Shown: positions 1-7,886 of the stretch, in pieces | Layout of the letters: each line of letters opens with the position of its first letter | Numbering within the stretch: position 1 is the stretch's first letter | Origin: DATFEN01 sp035691285 | Lineage (GTDB): Bacteria; Acidobacteriota; Vicinamibacteria; Fen-336 | Direction of reading: 5' to 3' | Assembly (NCBI GenBank): GCA_035691285.1 | Contig: DASSJI010000163.1 | Span: 1 to 31,383, forward strand | Length of the DNA: 31,383 bases | Made by a program: the position numbers and the translations under genes | Notes under the pieces: generated by a model | What the model was told of the DNA's origin: nothing | The model's database searches: none | The model's input: the letters and a program-made list of their open reading frames with translations, nothing else

Positions 1-1049
1 TCGAGCGGCGTGTTGTCCCAGTTGAGCAGCACCGGCACCCATCCCGCAGTGGTCCATTCGATGTCGAAGAACTTCGCGGAGTTGTACCACGTGCCGCGCC
101 TGTAGCGGACCTCGTCGCCCAGCATCGAGAGCGCCGCCGCGCGCCCCTGGTCGCGAGCGGTGTACCAGAGCTGCTCGGGACGCCGCGTGCCATCGGCCCA
201 CGTCACGTTCGCGCAGTCGCCGGCAGCCCACACGTCGGGGGCGCCCGCCTTGAGCGCGTCGTCCACCTCGACGGCGCCGCCCCTGGAAAGGGCGAGGCCG
301 CTTCCCCTCAGGAAGGCCGTGTTCGGCACGACGCCGATGGCCGCCGCCACGAGGTCGCATTCGATCACGTCGGGACCGACCTTCACGCCGCGGATCCGGC
401 CGTCGTCGCCGCGTACGATCTCGTCCACGTTGACGCCCAGGCGCACGTCGATGCCCCGCTCGCGCATGTGGTCCGCCACCAGGCGCGACTCGCGGCTGTC
501 GAGGGCGAGCGGGAAGTACCAGTTCTCGCGGATCACGAAGCTCACGTGGAGGCCGCGATGGTGCAGGATCTCGGCCACCTCCACGCCGATCAAGCCGCCG
601 CCGACGACCACCGCTCGGCCGCCCCGCCTCGCGTCGGCGTCGAGGCCTTCGAGGTCCCGCAGTGTCACGAAGCAGTGCAGTCCCGGCCCTGCCGCGCCCG
701 GCCAGGGAGCCTCGCGCCCCACGGAGCCCGCGGCGATCAGGAGCCGGTCGTAGGCGAGGCTCCGACCGTCCTCGAAGCGCAACGTCTTACCGGCCATGTC
801 GACGCCCTGGACGTGTCCGCGCACCCGCTCGAAGCGCATCCGGCCGTACAGCCCGCGGTCGTAGGGCTCGGTGTCCTGCAGGCGCAGCTGCCCGCACAGC
901 ACGTACATAAGCGCGGGGCGCGAGAAGAAGTGGTCGTGCTCGTCGGAGACGAGGGTGATCCGGGCCTCGGCGTCGCGGCGCCGCAGCGCCAGCGCCGCCT
1001 CCATGCCCGCCACTCCGTTCCCGATGACCACGTAACGCAAGCCGGCCAC
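1..1049 (-). CDS. NAD(P)/FAD-dependent oxidoreductase (3' end cut by window edge)
   Basis: Translated from the minus strand, this is a pyridine-nucleotide-disulfide-type flavoprotein of the nitrite-reductase/rubredoxin-reductase class. It starts with GTG at 1049, preceded by an AGGAG Shine-Dalgarno about 9 nt upstream. An N-terminal FAD-binding fold has VVIGNGVAGMEAA at residues 7-19. A central NAD(P)H-binding fold has VVVGGGLIGVEVAEIL near residue 150, and the FAD-closing motif VWAAGDCANV lies near residue 280. After that motif come residues such as YNSAKFFDIEW. About 349 codons are visible and the reading frame is still open at base 1, so the C-terminus is missing. The gene lies 12 nt downstream of arsS on the same strand and is probably co-transcribed. 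It could supply electrons to arsenic chemistry, but that role is inferred from position only. No disulfide CxxxxC redox pair was seen. Confidence 0.9.
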   Translation of the reverse strand, partial: MAGLRYVVIGNGVAGMEAALALRRRDAEARITLVSDEHDHFFSRPALMYVLCGQLRLQDTEPYDRGLYGRMRFERVRGHVQGVDMAGKTLRFEDGRSLAYDRLLIAAGSVGREAPWPGAAGPGLHCFVTLRDLEGLDADARRGGRAVVVGGGLIGVEVAEILHHRGLHVSFVIRENWYFPLALDSRESRLVADHMRERGIDVRLGVNVDEIVRGDDGRIRGVKVGPDVIECDLVAAAIGVVPNTAFLRGSGLALSRGGAVEVDDALKAGAPDVWAAGDCANVTWADGTRRPEQLWYTARDQGRAAALSMLGDEVRYRRGTWYNSAKFFDIEWTTAGWVPVLLNWDNTPL

Positions 1050-1061
1050 TCCGCGCCTCTC

Positions 1062-2054
1062 CTACGTGATCGCCCCGCCGCAGCTCGAGCCGGCTCCGGC
1101 CGTGCAGCCGAAGCAGTGATCGGCCGTGCGGATGCGCCGCCCGGCGAGCCGCTCCAGGTCGAGGCCGAAGATCGTTTGGGGGCGCTCCTCGGAGAGGCCC
1201 AGGTCCAGCATCTGGTTGAAGTCGCAGTCGTGGAGCCGACCGTCCCAGGAGACGCTGACGAGGGTCCGGCACATGAGGCCGTCGAGGGTCCCCGGGTTGA
1301 AGGCGCCCTCGAGGCGCGCCATGTAGTCGTCGTGGAGCCCCGCGCGGTCGAGCCACTCCGCGAAGCGCGCGATCGGCATGTTGGTGATGGTGAAGAGGCG
1401 GTCGAAGGCGATGCCGTGGCGCTCGCCGAGGTGCGCCCGCATGTCGCGCTCGAGGTCCTCCTGGCGAGGCGGCAGGAACGCGCCGACGGGGTTCGCCACC
1501 AGCGTCAACACCAGGCCGTCGCCCCGCCCGTAGCCCGCCTCGTTCAGGCGGCGGAGCGCGGCGATCGAGGCGTCGTAGACTCCACGGCCGCGCTGGCGGT
1601 CGGTCGCCTCCTGCGTGTAGTGCGGGAGCGAGCAGACGACCTCGCAGCGGCTCCCGGCGAAGAACTCGGGAAGGCCGCCCTGGCCGGGCTCGCGCTGCAC
1701 CGTGAGGTTGTGGCGCACCATGACCCGCCGGCCGAGCCCGCGCGCGCGGGCGACCATCTCGCGGAAGCGTGGGTGCAGCTCGGGAGCGCCGCCAGTGACG
1801 TCGAGCGTCTCGAGGGCCGGATGCCGGGCCAGCACGTCGAGGCACGCCTCGAAGACCGCGTCGGGCATCATCTCGGTCCGAGCCGGCGAGGCGTCCACGT
1901 GGCAGTGCCGGCAGGCCTGGTTGCACTTCTTTCCGACGTTCACCTGCAGCGTCGTCACCCGGAGGGACCGCAGGTCCTGGCCGCCGAGCCGCGCCGCGAA
2001 GCGCCGGGCCGGAAAGGCCGGATCGTTCAGGACCCGCAGCGGGATCGCGCTCAC
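1062..2054 (-). CDS. arsS: arsenosugar biosynthesis radical SAM protein ArsS
   Basis: A 330-residue radical SAM enzyme of the ArsS (radical SAM/Cys-rich) family. Family knowledge links it to adding the 5'-deoxyadenosyl group to dimethylarsenic to start arsenosugar synthesis. The [4Fe-4S]/SAM motif is CNQACRHC with cysteines at 44, 48 and 51. A DVTGGAPELHP segment follows. The characteristic Cys-rich C-terminal tail is CFGCTAGAGSSCGG. Some relatives carry selenocysteine in this tail; here all positions read as Cys with no in-frame TGA. The start is GTG at 2054, overlapping the stop of the upstream AhpD-like gene. An upstream ATG extension would read across that gene in another frame and is rejected. 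The length fits the family. An arsM methyltransferase, the usual partner, is not in the window. Confidence 0.92.
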   Translation of the reverse strand: MSAIPLRVLNDPAFPARRFAARLGGQDLRSLRVTTLQVNVGKKCNQACRHCHVDASPARTEMMPDAVFEACLDVLARHPALETLDVTGGAPELHPRFREMVARARGLGRRVMVRHNLTVQREPGQGGLPEFFAGSRCEVVCSLPHYTQEATDRQRGRGVYDASIAALRRLNEAGYGRGDGLVLTLVANPVGAFLPPRQEDLERDMRAHLGERHGIAFDRLFTITNMPIARFAEWLDRAGLHDDYMARLEGAFNPGTLDGLMCRTLVSVSWDGRLHDCDFNQMLDLGLSEERPQTIFGLDLERLAGRRIRTADHCFGCTAGAGSSCGGAIT

Positions 2055-2383
2055 ATCGACACCTTCTTGTCCACGTTGTGGGCGACCAGGCCGTGCGCCA
2101 GCGTGATTCCCGCCTTGAGCGACGCGGCGCAGTGCATGGCCTCGCCCAGGTGCTGCATGGTGAGCCCCTGCTCCAGCGCCTGCTGGGTGTAGCTGTCGAG
2201 GCAGTACGGGCACTGCGAGGACTGGGCGACGGCGAAGCCGATCAGGACCTTCTCCCGCCTGGTGAGCAGCCCCGGCTCGAACGCCGCGCCGTAGTACTGC
2301 TCGAAGCGCGCCCACAGCTCGGGCGCGTGCCGCTTGAGATCGCCGAAGTGGGCCAGGTCCTTGTCGTCGAAGTAGGCGGTCAC
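2051..2383 (-). CDS. arsenosugar-associated carboxymuconolactone decarboxylase/AhpD-like protein
   Basis: A 110-residue AhpD/CMD-fold protein of the small peroxidase-like family that travels with arsS. The redox pair is CPYC (Cys58, Cys61) within SSQCPYCLDSY, followed by a helix containing EAMHCAAS, the usual AhpD arrangement. The start is GTG at 2383 behind a GGAGG motif about 8 nt upstream. The stop overlaps the arsS start (ATGTGA), so translation is coupled. It is the first gene of the minus-strand run AhpD-like, arsS, FAD oxidoreductase. The biochemical role within arsenosugar synthesis is not established. The family call rests on the motif, the length and the neighbour. Confidence 0.88.
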   Translation of the reverse strand: MTAYFDDKDLAHFGDLKRHAPELWARFEQYYGAAFEPGLLTRREKVLIGFAVAQSSQCPYCLDSYTQQALEQGLTMQHLGEAMHCAASLKAGITLAHGLVAHNVDKKVSM

Positions 2384-2467
2384 GGTCGCACCTCCAGACC
2401 CCGCAGTCTAGTGCTGGCGCGACGCGCCACGAAGCCCTTCGAGTCGGCCATCGAGGGATCGGCATTG

Positions 2468-2500
2468 TATAGTCGGACGATCGGGAGCAGCGGAGGTGCC
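2468..2500 (+). promoter_or_regulatory. possible promoter and RBS of the M28 peptidase gene
   Basis: The 117-bp divergent gap between the AhpD-like gene and the M28 peptidase contains TATAGT at 2468-2473, a good -10 candidate, followed by a GGAGG Shine-Dalgarno just before the ATG at 2501. No convincing -35 is seen. This implies a short 5' leader of about 20 nt. Confidence 0.3.
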
Positions 2501-4753
2501 ATGGGCGTGACTCGCACGGCGACGGCCTGTCTCGCAACGATCGTGCTGGCGGCCGGCGTTCGCGGGGGCGACGAGACGCCCCTCGGCTTCTCGACCGACG
2601 GCTTCGCCGCGCAGCGCCAGCTCGAGGCGCGCTTCGACGCCCAGCTCGACCCCCGCAACCTGCGGACCTGGATGGAGCGGCTGGCGGCGCACCCGCACCA
2701 CGTGGGCTCGCCCTGGGGCCGGGAGAACGCGGAGTTCATGGCCGGCCTCTTCCGCTCCTGGGGCTACGAGACCCGCATCGAGACGTTCGACGTGCTGCTG
2801 CCGACGCCCCTCGAGCGCAGGCTGGAGATGCTCGGGCCCCGCCGCTTCGTCGCGTCCCTCGAGGAGCCGGCCCTGTCCGCGGACCGCACCTCGGGGCAGA
2901 AGAAGGAGCAGCTCCCCACCTACAACGCCTACTCCGTCGATGGCGACGTCACGGGCGAGCTCGTGTACGTGAACTACGGGGTGCCCGCCGACTACGAGGA
3001 GCTGGCCCTGCGCGGCGTCGACGTCAAGGGCCGGATCGTCATCGCCCGCTACGGCGGCTCGTGGCGCGGCATCAAGCCCAAGGTGGCGGCGGAGCACGGC
3101 GCCGTGGGCTGCATCATCTATTCCGACCCCGTCGAGGACGGCTTCGTCCGCGGCGACGCCTACCCGAAGGGCGGCTGGCGGCCCGACACGGGCGTGCAGC
3201 GCGGCTCCGTGAAGGACATGCCGATCCACAGCGGCGATCCCCTCACGCCGGGCTGGGCGGCGACGAAGGAGGCCAGGCGCCTGGCGCTCGCAGAGGCCAC
3301 GACCCTGACGAAGATCCCGGTCCTGCCGATCTCGGCGGCCGATGCGCGCCCGCTCCTCGAGGCCATCGGCGGACCGCTGGCGCCTGCGGCGTGGCGCGGC
3401 GCCCTCCCGATCTCCTACCGCCTCGGGCCCGGACCGGCGCGCGTCCGGCTCGCGGCGCGCTTCGACTGGAGACTGGTCCCGGCCCACGACGTGATCGCCA
3501 CGCTTCCGGGCTCGGAGCGCCCCGACGAGTGGGTGCTCCGCGGCAACCACCACGACGCCTGGGTGAACGGCGCCAGCGACCCGGTCAGCGGGATGGTGGC
3601 CCTCCTCGAGGAGGCCCGCGCCGTGGGCGAGCTGGCCAAGTCGGGCTTCCGGCCGCGCCGCACGCTGGTCTACGCCGCGTGGGACGGGGAGGAGCAGGGG
3701 CTGCTCGGCTCGAGCGAGTGGGTCGAAGCGCACCTCGACGAGCTGCAGGCGAAGGCCGTGGCCTACGTCAACACCGACAGCAACGCCCGGGGCTTCCTGC
3801 AGGCCGGGGGCTCCCACAGCCTCGAGACGTTCGTCAACCAGGCCCTCGCCGACGTGCAGGATCCCCTCAAGGGGATCGGCGTGCTGAAACGGGCCAGGGC
3901 CCGAGCCGTCCTCGAGGGCGCGGCGGACGAGCGGAGGGCGGCCCGTGCGAAGAAGGGGATGGCACTGGACGCCCTCGGCTCGGGCTCCGACTACACGCCG
4001 TTCCTGCAGCACGCCGGCGTCGCCTCGCTGAACGTCGGGTACGGCGACGAGGACGAGTACGGGCAATACCACTCGATCTACGACTCCCTGGACCACTACA
4101 CCCGCTTCATGGACCCGGACTTCGCCTACGGCGTGGCGCTCGCCCGCAGCGCAGGCCGGATCGTGCTGCGCCTGGCCCAGGCGGAGACGCTGCCCCTCGA
4201 CTTCGGGCCCGTGGCGGACAACCTGGCGAGGTACGTCAGGGAGGTGGAGGAGCTCGCCACCCGGATGCACGAGGAGACGGAGGATCGCAACCGCGACCTC
4301 GACGAGGGCCTGTTCGCGGCCTGGTTCACCCCGCACGAGACCCGGGTGGCGCCGCCGCGCCGCGAGCCCGTGCCCCATCTCAACTTCGCGCCGCTCAGGA
4401 ACGCCATGGAGCGCGTGCAGAAGGCGCGGACCGCCTTCGACCGCGCCCGGGAGGCGCGGGCGGGACGTTCCCTGACGCCCGAGCGCGCCCGCGAGCTGGA
4501 CGGGGTGCTGCGCGGCTGCGAGCAGTCGTTGCTGCGAGCCGAGGGCCTGCCGGGCCGTCCGTGGTACCGCCACCAGGTCTACGCGCCCGGGCGCTACACG
4601 GGCTACGGCGTCAAGACGCTGCCCGCCGTGCGCGAGGCCCTGGAGCTCCGGAGCTGGCGCGAGGCCGAGGAGCAGATCGGGGTGGTGGCGCGGACCCTCG
4701 AGGGGTTCGCCGCCGAGGTCGAGCGTGCCGCGCGCCTCTTAGGGGAGTCCTAG
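2501..4753 (+). CDS. exported M28 family metallopeptidase, glutamate carboxypeptidase II-like
   Basis: A 750-residue zinc peptidase with the architecture of glutamate carboxypeptidase II/transferrin receptor relatives. A Sec signal peptide (about residues 1-22) precedes a PA domain, the M28 catalytic domain and a C-terminal transferrin-receptor-like dimerisation domain (about 620-745). The di-zinc site is complete: His350 (in NHHDAW), Asp360, Glu398, Asp426 (NTDSNARG) and His524 (YHSIYDS), with Glu397 as general base. The 10-residue His-to-Asp spacing matches human GCPII. The start is ATG 2501 with GGAGG upstream; the open frame extends further 5' but only as an antisense of the ArsS region. 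It probably removes C-terminal acidic residues from peptides outside the cytoplasm; the substrate is unknown. A short gene of unknown function follows 7 nt later. Confidence 0.93.
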   Translation: MGVTRTATACLATIVLAAGVRGGDETPLGFSTDGFAAQRQLEARFDAQLDPRNLRTWMERLAAHPHHVGSPWGRENAEFMAGLFRSWGYETRIETFDVLLPTPLERRLEMLGPRRFVASLEEPALSADRTSGQKKEQLPTYNAYSVDGDVTGELVYVNYGVPADYEELALRGVDVKGRIVIARYGGSWRGIKPKVAAEHGAVGCIIYSDPVEDGFVRGDAYPKGGWRPDTGVQRGSVKDMPIHSGDPLTPGWAATKEARRLALAEATTLTKIPVLPISAADARPLLEAIGGPLAPAAWRGALPISYRLGPGPARVRLAARFDWRLVPAHDVIATLPGSERPDEWVLRGNHHDAWVNGASDPVSGMVALLEEARAVGELAKSGFRPRRTLVYAAWDGEEQGLLGSSEWVEAHLDELQAKAVAYVNTDSNARGFLQAGGSHSLETFVNQALADVQDPLKGIGVLKRARARAVLEGAADERRAARAKKGMALDALGSGSDYTPFLQHAGVASLNVGYGDEDEYGQYHSIYDSLDHYTRFMDPDFAYGVALARSAGRIVLRLAQAETLPLDFGPVADNLARYVREVEELATRMHEETEDRNRDLDEGLFAAWFTPHETRVAPPRREPVPHLNFAPLRNAMERVQKARTAFDRAREARAGRSLTPERARELDGVLRGCEQSLLRAEGLPGRPWYRHQVYAPGRYTGYGVKTLPAVREALELRSWREAEEQIGVVARTLEGFAAEVERAARLLGES

Positions 4754-4760
4754 CGGGGAC

Positions 4761-5693
4761 GTGACCAACGCGCTGTTCGACGCGGAGTTCCTCGCCGAAC
4801 TCCAGGACCTCGCGGCCGCGACGGATCGGCTCCAGCCCCCGTTGGTCGCGCTCTCGGCCCACCTCGATCTGCAGGCGTTCCTCGCCCCGGTCCCGGGAAA
4901 GGCGACGCCGCTCAGCGAGGAGGACTTCGTGGCCCTGCCCGCGGCGGAGCTGACGGCGCGCACCGACGCCCTGCTCCAGATCGCGCGACGGTCGTCGGAC
5001 CGCGACGCCGCGGCCGCCGTGGACAGCTTCGTCGTGTTCTTCCAGGCGCTGCTCCCGGGCCTCACCCCGGACGGCGCCGAGCAGGTGCGGCGGCTGTTCT
5101 TCCGCCTCGTCTCGACGCTGCTGCACCTCTGCCACGCCGGCTTCGGCGGCAAGCGCGAGGAGGGCCGGCGCGCCCTCGGCCAGCTCGAGACGATCCTGAT
5201 CGAGGTATCGAGCGTGCGCCTCACGCCTGCCGAGAGCGAGCTGGTGGCGCGCACCCTCGAGCCCCTCGCAGGCTTCGTCGCCGCCGGCGAGTACGCCCTC
5301 GCCAGCGAGGTCGTCTCCTCGCAGCTCCTCGCCATCCTCGAGAAGAACCGCGTCACCCGGAACCTGTACCGGCTCATGGGCATCGAGGCGACCGTGCAGC
5401 TCTACCTGAAGGACCGGCTCGGCCACTCGACGCCCCAGCTCCGCGTGCCCGGGGACTTCGGCGCGCTCAGGGCCTACGGGCCGATCCGCATCATCGACGA
5501 GAGCGACGCGAGCGGGCCGCGGCGCCTGGTCCAGGTCCAGCTTCCGGACATTCCGATGCCGCGCCACGTGGTCCTGCATCTCGTCCCGCGCGGCGGCGGC
5601 GAGCCCCACGACCTCCGCTTCGACCTGCTGGGCTGCGCGGTCCTGGCGGTGCCGCCGGGGCACTACGACTTCGGGCTGCTGTACCAGCCGTAG
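4761..5693 (+). CDS. hypothetical protein, alpha-helical
   Basis: A 310-residue protein that I do not recognise. It starts with GTG at 4761, 7 nt after the M28 peptidase stop, so it is probably co-transcribed and perhaps coupled. There is no signal peptide or transmembrane segment, so it is likely cytoplasmic. The first two thirds look helical, with many Leu/Ala/Glu heptads and a Cys/His pair in LLHLCHAGFGGKR. The last 90 residues look beta-rich (RLVQVQLPDIPM, RHVVLHLVP, HYDFGLLYQP). Codon use and GC match the neighbours and the opposite frames are poorer, which supports real coding. It is convergent with the histidine kinase gene, with only 6 bp between stops. Confidence 0.75.
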   Translation: MTNALFDAEFLAELQDLAAATDRLQPPLVALSAHLDLQAFLAPVPGKATPLSEEDFVALPAAELTARTDALLQIARRSSDRDAAAAVDSFVVFFQALLPGLTPDGAEQVRRLFFRLVSTLLHLCHAGFGGKREEGRRALGQLETILIEVSSVRLTPAESELVARTLEPLAGFVAAGEYALASEVVSSQLLAILEKNRVTRNLYRLMGIEATVQLYLKDRLGHSTPQLRVPGDFGALRAYGPIRIIDESDASGPRRLVQVQLPDIPMPRHVVLHLVPRGGGEPHDLRFDLLGCAVLAVPPGHYDFGLLYQP

Positions 5694-5699
5694 CTCTTC

Positions 5700-7127
5700 T
5701 CAGGAGGCCACGTCGCCGCGCGGAATGACGAGGCGGAAGGTGCTGCCTCCGCCCTCTGCGGTCTCCAGCTCGACCCGGCCGCCGTGCGCCTCGGCGGCCC
5801 ACTTCACGAGCGACAGCCCAAGGCCGGCCCCGCCCATCTCCCGCGACCGGCTCTTGTCGATTCGGTAGAAGCGCTCGAAGATCCGCTCGCGGTGCTCGGC
5901 AGGTATCCCGGGGCCCTCGTCCCTCACCTCGAGGGTCGCGCCGCCCGCGCCGGCCTTCGTCGCGACGGTCACGCACGAGCCTTCCGGCGCGTACTTGATG
6001 GCGTTGTCCACCAGGTTCAGGAGGGCCTGGCGCAACGCCAAGCGATCGCCCTGGACGACGAGCGGCCAGCCCTCGTCGCGGGCCTCGAGGAGCTGGCGCC
6101 GCTCCTCGGCCAGGACCGCAAGGCTCTCGACCATTTCTCGCGCGAGCGCGGCGAGGTCGACCGGCTCGAGGCGCAGGCGGGCCCCTCCGGCCTCGGCACG
6201 GGCCAGCATCAGGAGCTCGTCGGCCAGCCGCGACAGGCGATCGACCTCCTCGAGCATGCTCCCGATCACCTCCCTGTACTCGTCCTCGCTGCGGGCGCTG
6301 CGCAGGCCGACCTCGCCCACGCTGCGGAGCGCCGTCAGGGGCGTGCGCAGCTCGTGGGAGGCATCGGCGGTGAAGCGCCGGAGCTGGTCGAACGAGCGCT
6401 CGAGCCGGGCCAGCGTCTCGTTGAACGCCTCGCCGAGCTGGTCGAGCTCCGCGCTCGACCTCTCGACGGGCAGCCGCTCGTGGAGCTGCTCGGCCGTGAT
6501 GCGGCGCGCGTTCTCGGCCATCCGCGCCAGGGGACCCAGCGAGCGCCTGGCGAGCACGTGCCCCCCGAGGCCGCCGAGGCCCAGCACGGCGAGCGAGACG
6601 AGGCCGAGCTCCAGCCACAAAGTCCGCGCCTGCCGGCGCGCCGCCGCTTCCCGGAGCGCCGCCCGCACCAGGAAGCGCCGGCCGCCGACGCCCACCGTCT
6701 CCGTCATCACGCGGACCGGCCCGACCGGCAAGACGAGGGTCCGCGCCTGGTGGTGGGAGCCGGCCTCGGGAGCGCCGCCCAGATCGAGGGCGTCGATCGT
6801 GCCGGTCGCGAGGAGCCGCTCGCCCTGCGTGGACCAGACCTCGATCCAGTGGCCGCCGCCCTCCTCCTCGTCCACGCGCTTGCCGAGGAGGCCGCCGGCC
6901 CAGCTCGGACGGCCCTGGCCGTCGACGAGCAGCGCGCGGGCGGCCAGCTCGACGTCCTCGTGCACGCGGCGGTCCAGCTCCGCCTCGAGGTGGGCGGTGA
7001 AGAACGTGCCGACCGCAGCCGAGTAGGCGACGAGACACAGCGCGATGATGGCGCCGTACCACAGCGTGATACGGGTCCGAAGGCTGCGGAAGGGGCTCTC
7101 GGACGTCGCCGGGCGTCCGGACGTCAC
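5700..7127 (-). CDS. two-component sensor histidine kinase (HAMP, HisKA, HATPase)
   Basis: A 475-residue membrane sensor kinase. Residues about 20-45 form the first transmembrane helix. A roughly 115-residue extracytoplasmic sensor follows, then a second helix (LVSLAVLGLGGLGG). HAMP leads into HisKA with the phosphoacceptor His258 in SHELRTPL. The HATPase domain has an N box LLNLVDNAIKYAP, a G1 box VRDEGPGIP and a G2 box GGAGLGLSLVK. The start is GTG 7127, overlapping the response regulator stop by 4 bp (GTGA), so the pair is translationally coupled. The sensor domain matches no named fold by eye. The genes directly upstream on the same strand encode the decaheme cytochrome and its porin, so redox or metal sensing is a reasonable inference. 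The class resembles CusS/QseC-type kinases. Confidence 0.95.
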   Translation of the reverse strand: MTSGRPATSESPFRSLRTRITLWYGAIIALCLVAYSAAVGTFFTAHLEAELDRRVHEDVELAARALLVDGQGRPSWAGGLLGKRVDEEEGGGHWIEVWSTQGERLLATGTIDALDLGGAPEAGSHHQARTLVLPVGPVRVMTETVGVGGRRFLVRAALREAAARRQARTLWLELGLVSLAVLGLGGLGGHVLARRSLGPLARMAENARRITAEQLHERLPVERSSAELDQLGEAFNETLARLERSFDQLRRFTADASHELRTPLTALRSVGEVGLRSARSEDEYREVIGSMLEEVDRLSRLADELLMLARAEAGGARLRLEPVDLAALAREMVESLAVLAEERRQLLEARDEGWPLVVQGDRLALRQALLNLVDNAIKYAPEGSCVTVATKAGAGGATLEVRDEGPGIPAEHRERIFERFYRIDKSRSREMGGAGLGLSLVKWAAEAHGGRVELETAEGGGSTFRLVIPRGDVAS

Positions 7128-7834
7128 GCCTCGCCTTCGCGGACCACGAACCCCACGCCGCGCACGGTCTGGATGAGCCGCAGCGCGCGCCCGTGGTCGA
7201 CCTTCTTGCGCAGCCGCGCCACGTGCACGTCGATCACGTTGTCGAGCGGAGTGCCGCGCTCCGTCTGCTCCCACACGTCGCGGGCCAGCATCTCGCGCGA
7301 GACGAGCGTCCCCTTGTGCCGGACCAGGTACTCGAGCAGCTCGTACTCCCGCGTCGTCAGCTCCACGCCTTCGCCGCCCCGGGTCACGCTCCGCGTCGGC
7401 ACGTCGATGACGAGGTCGGCGGCCGTGAGGCGCAGGAGCTGGTCCCCGCGGCCGCGCCTCAGGAGCGCCCTCACCCGCGCGAGCAGCTCGGGAAAGGCGA
7501 AAGGTTTCGCCAGATAGTCGTCCGCCCCCGCGTCCAGCCCGGCCACGCGGGCGTCGAGCCCGTCGCGCGCCGTCAGCACGAGCACGGGCGTCAGGAGGCC
7601 TTTGCGACGCAGCATCCCGAGCACTTCGAGGCCGTCCCGTCCCGGCAGCATGAGATCCAGCAGCACGAGGTCGAAGGGCCGCGACGAGGCGAGGAAGAAG
7701 CCGTCCTCGCCGGTCTTTGCCACAGTGACCCCGTAGCCTTCGGCTTCGAGCCCCTCGCGCAGCGCACGGGCGACCTTGGGCTCGTCCTCGACCACGAGGA
7801 TCTGGAGTCCGGAGGCGGGCTCCTCGCCGCTCAT
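7124..7834 (-). CDS. OmpR/PhoB-type response regulator
   Basis: A 236-residue regulator. The receiver domain has the acidic pocket Glu16/Asp17, the phosphoacceptor Asp60 (VLLDLMLPG), Thr88 and Lys110 (YLAKPF). It is followed by a winged-helix DNA-binding domain containing TTREYELLEYLVRHKG and NVIDVHVARLRKK. The start is placed at ATG 7834 because AAGGA lies 5-6 nt upstream; a GTG five codons earlier (7849) has no such signal. The gene lies 52 nt downstream of the mtrB-like stop and overlaps the kinase start. It could be read through from the cytochrome operon or from its own promoter: a TAGAAT at 7861-7856 is a weak -10 candidate. Binding targets are unknown, but the mtrA/padR divergent region is an obvious candidate. 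Confidence 0.95.
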   Translation of the reverse strand: MSGEEPASGLQILVVEDEPKVARALREGLEAEGYGVTVAKTGEDGFFLASSRPFDLVLLDLMLPGRDGLEVLGMLRRKGLLTPVLVLTARDGLDARVAGLDAGADDYLAKPFAFPELLARVRALLRRGRGDQLLRLTAADLVIDVPTRSVTRGGEGVELTTREYELLEYLVRHKGTLVSREMLARDVWEQTERGTPLDNVIDVHVARLRKKVDHGRALRLIQTVRGVGFVVREGEA

Positions 7835-7886
7835 GCCCGTCCTTCGCACGCGGCCATTCTATGCCCCCGTTCCGAGGGCGGCGCGC

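Noticed and set aside
2408..4573. Long minus-strand open frame opposite the M28 peptidase (721 codons)
   Set aside because: Low-complexity Arg/Gly/Val/His-rich product typical of antisense of GC-rich genes; the plus-strand peptidase is complete with all active-site residues.
3061..4764. Second plus-strand frame inside the M28 gene (567 codons)
   Set aside because: Arg/Pro/Gly-rich shadow in the +1 frame with no domain; the absence of stops reflects GC bias.
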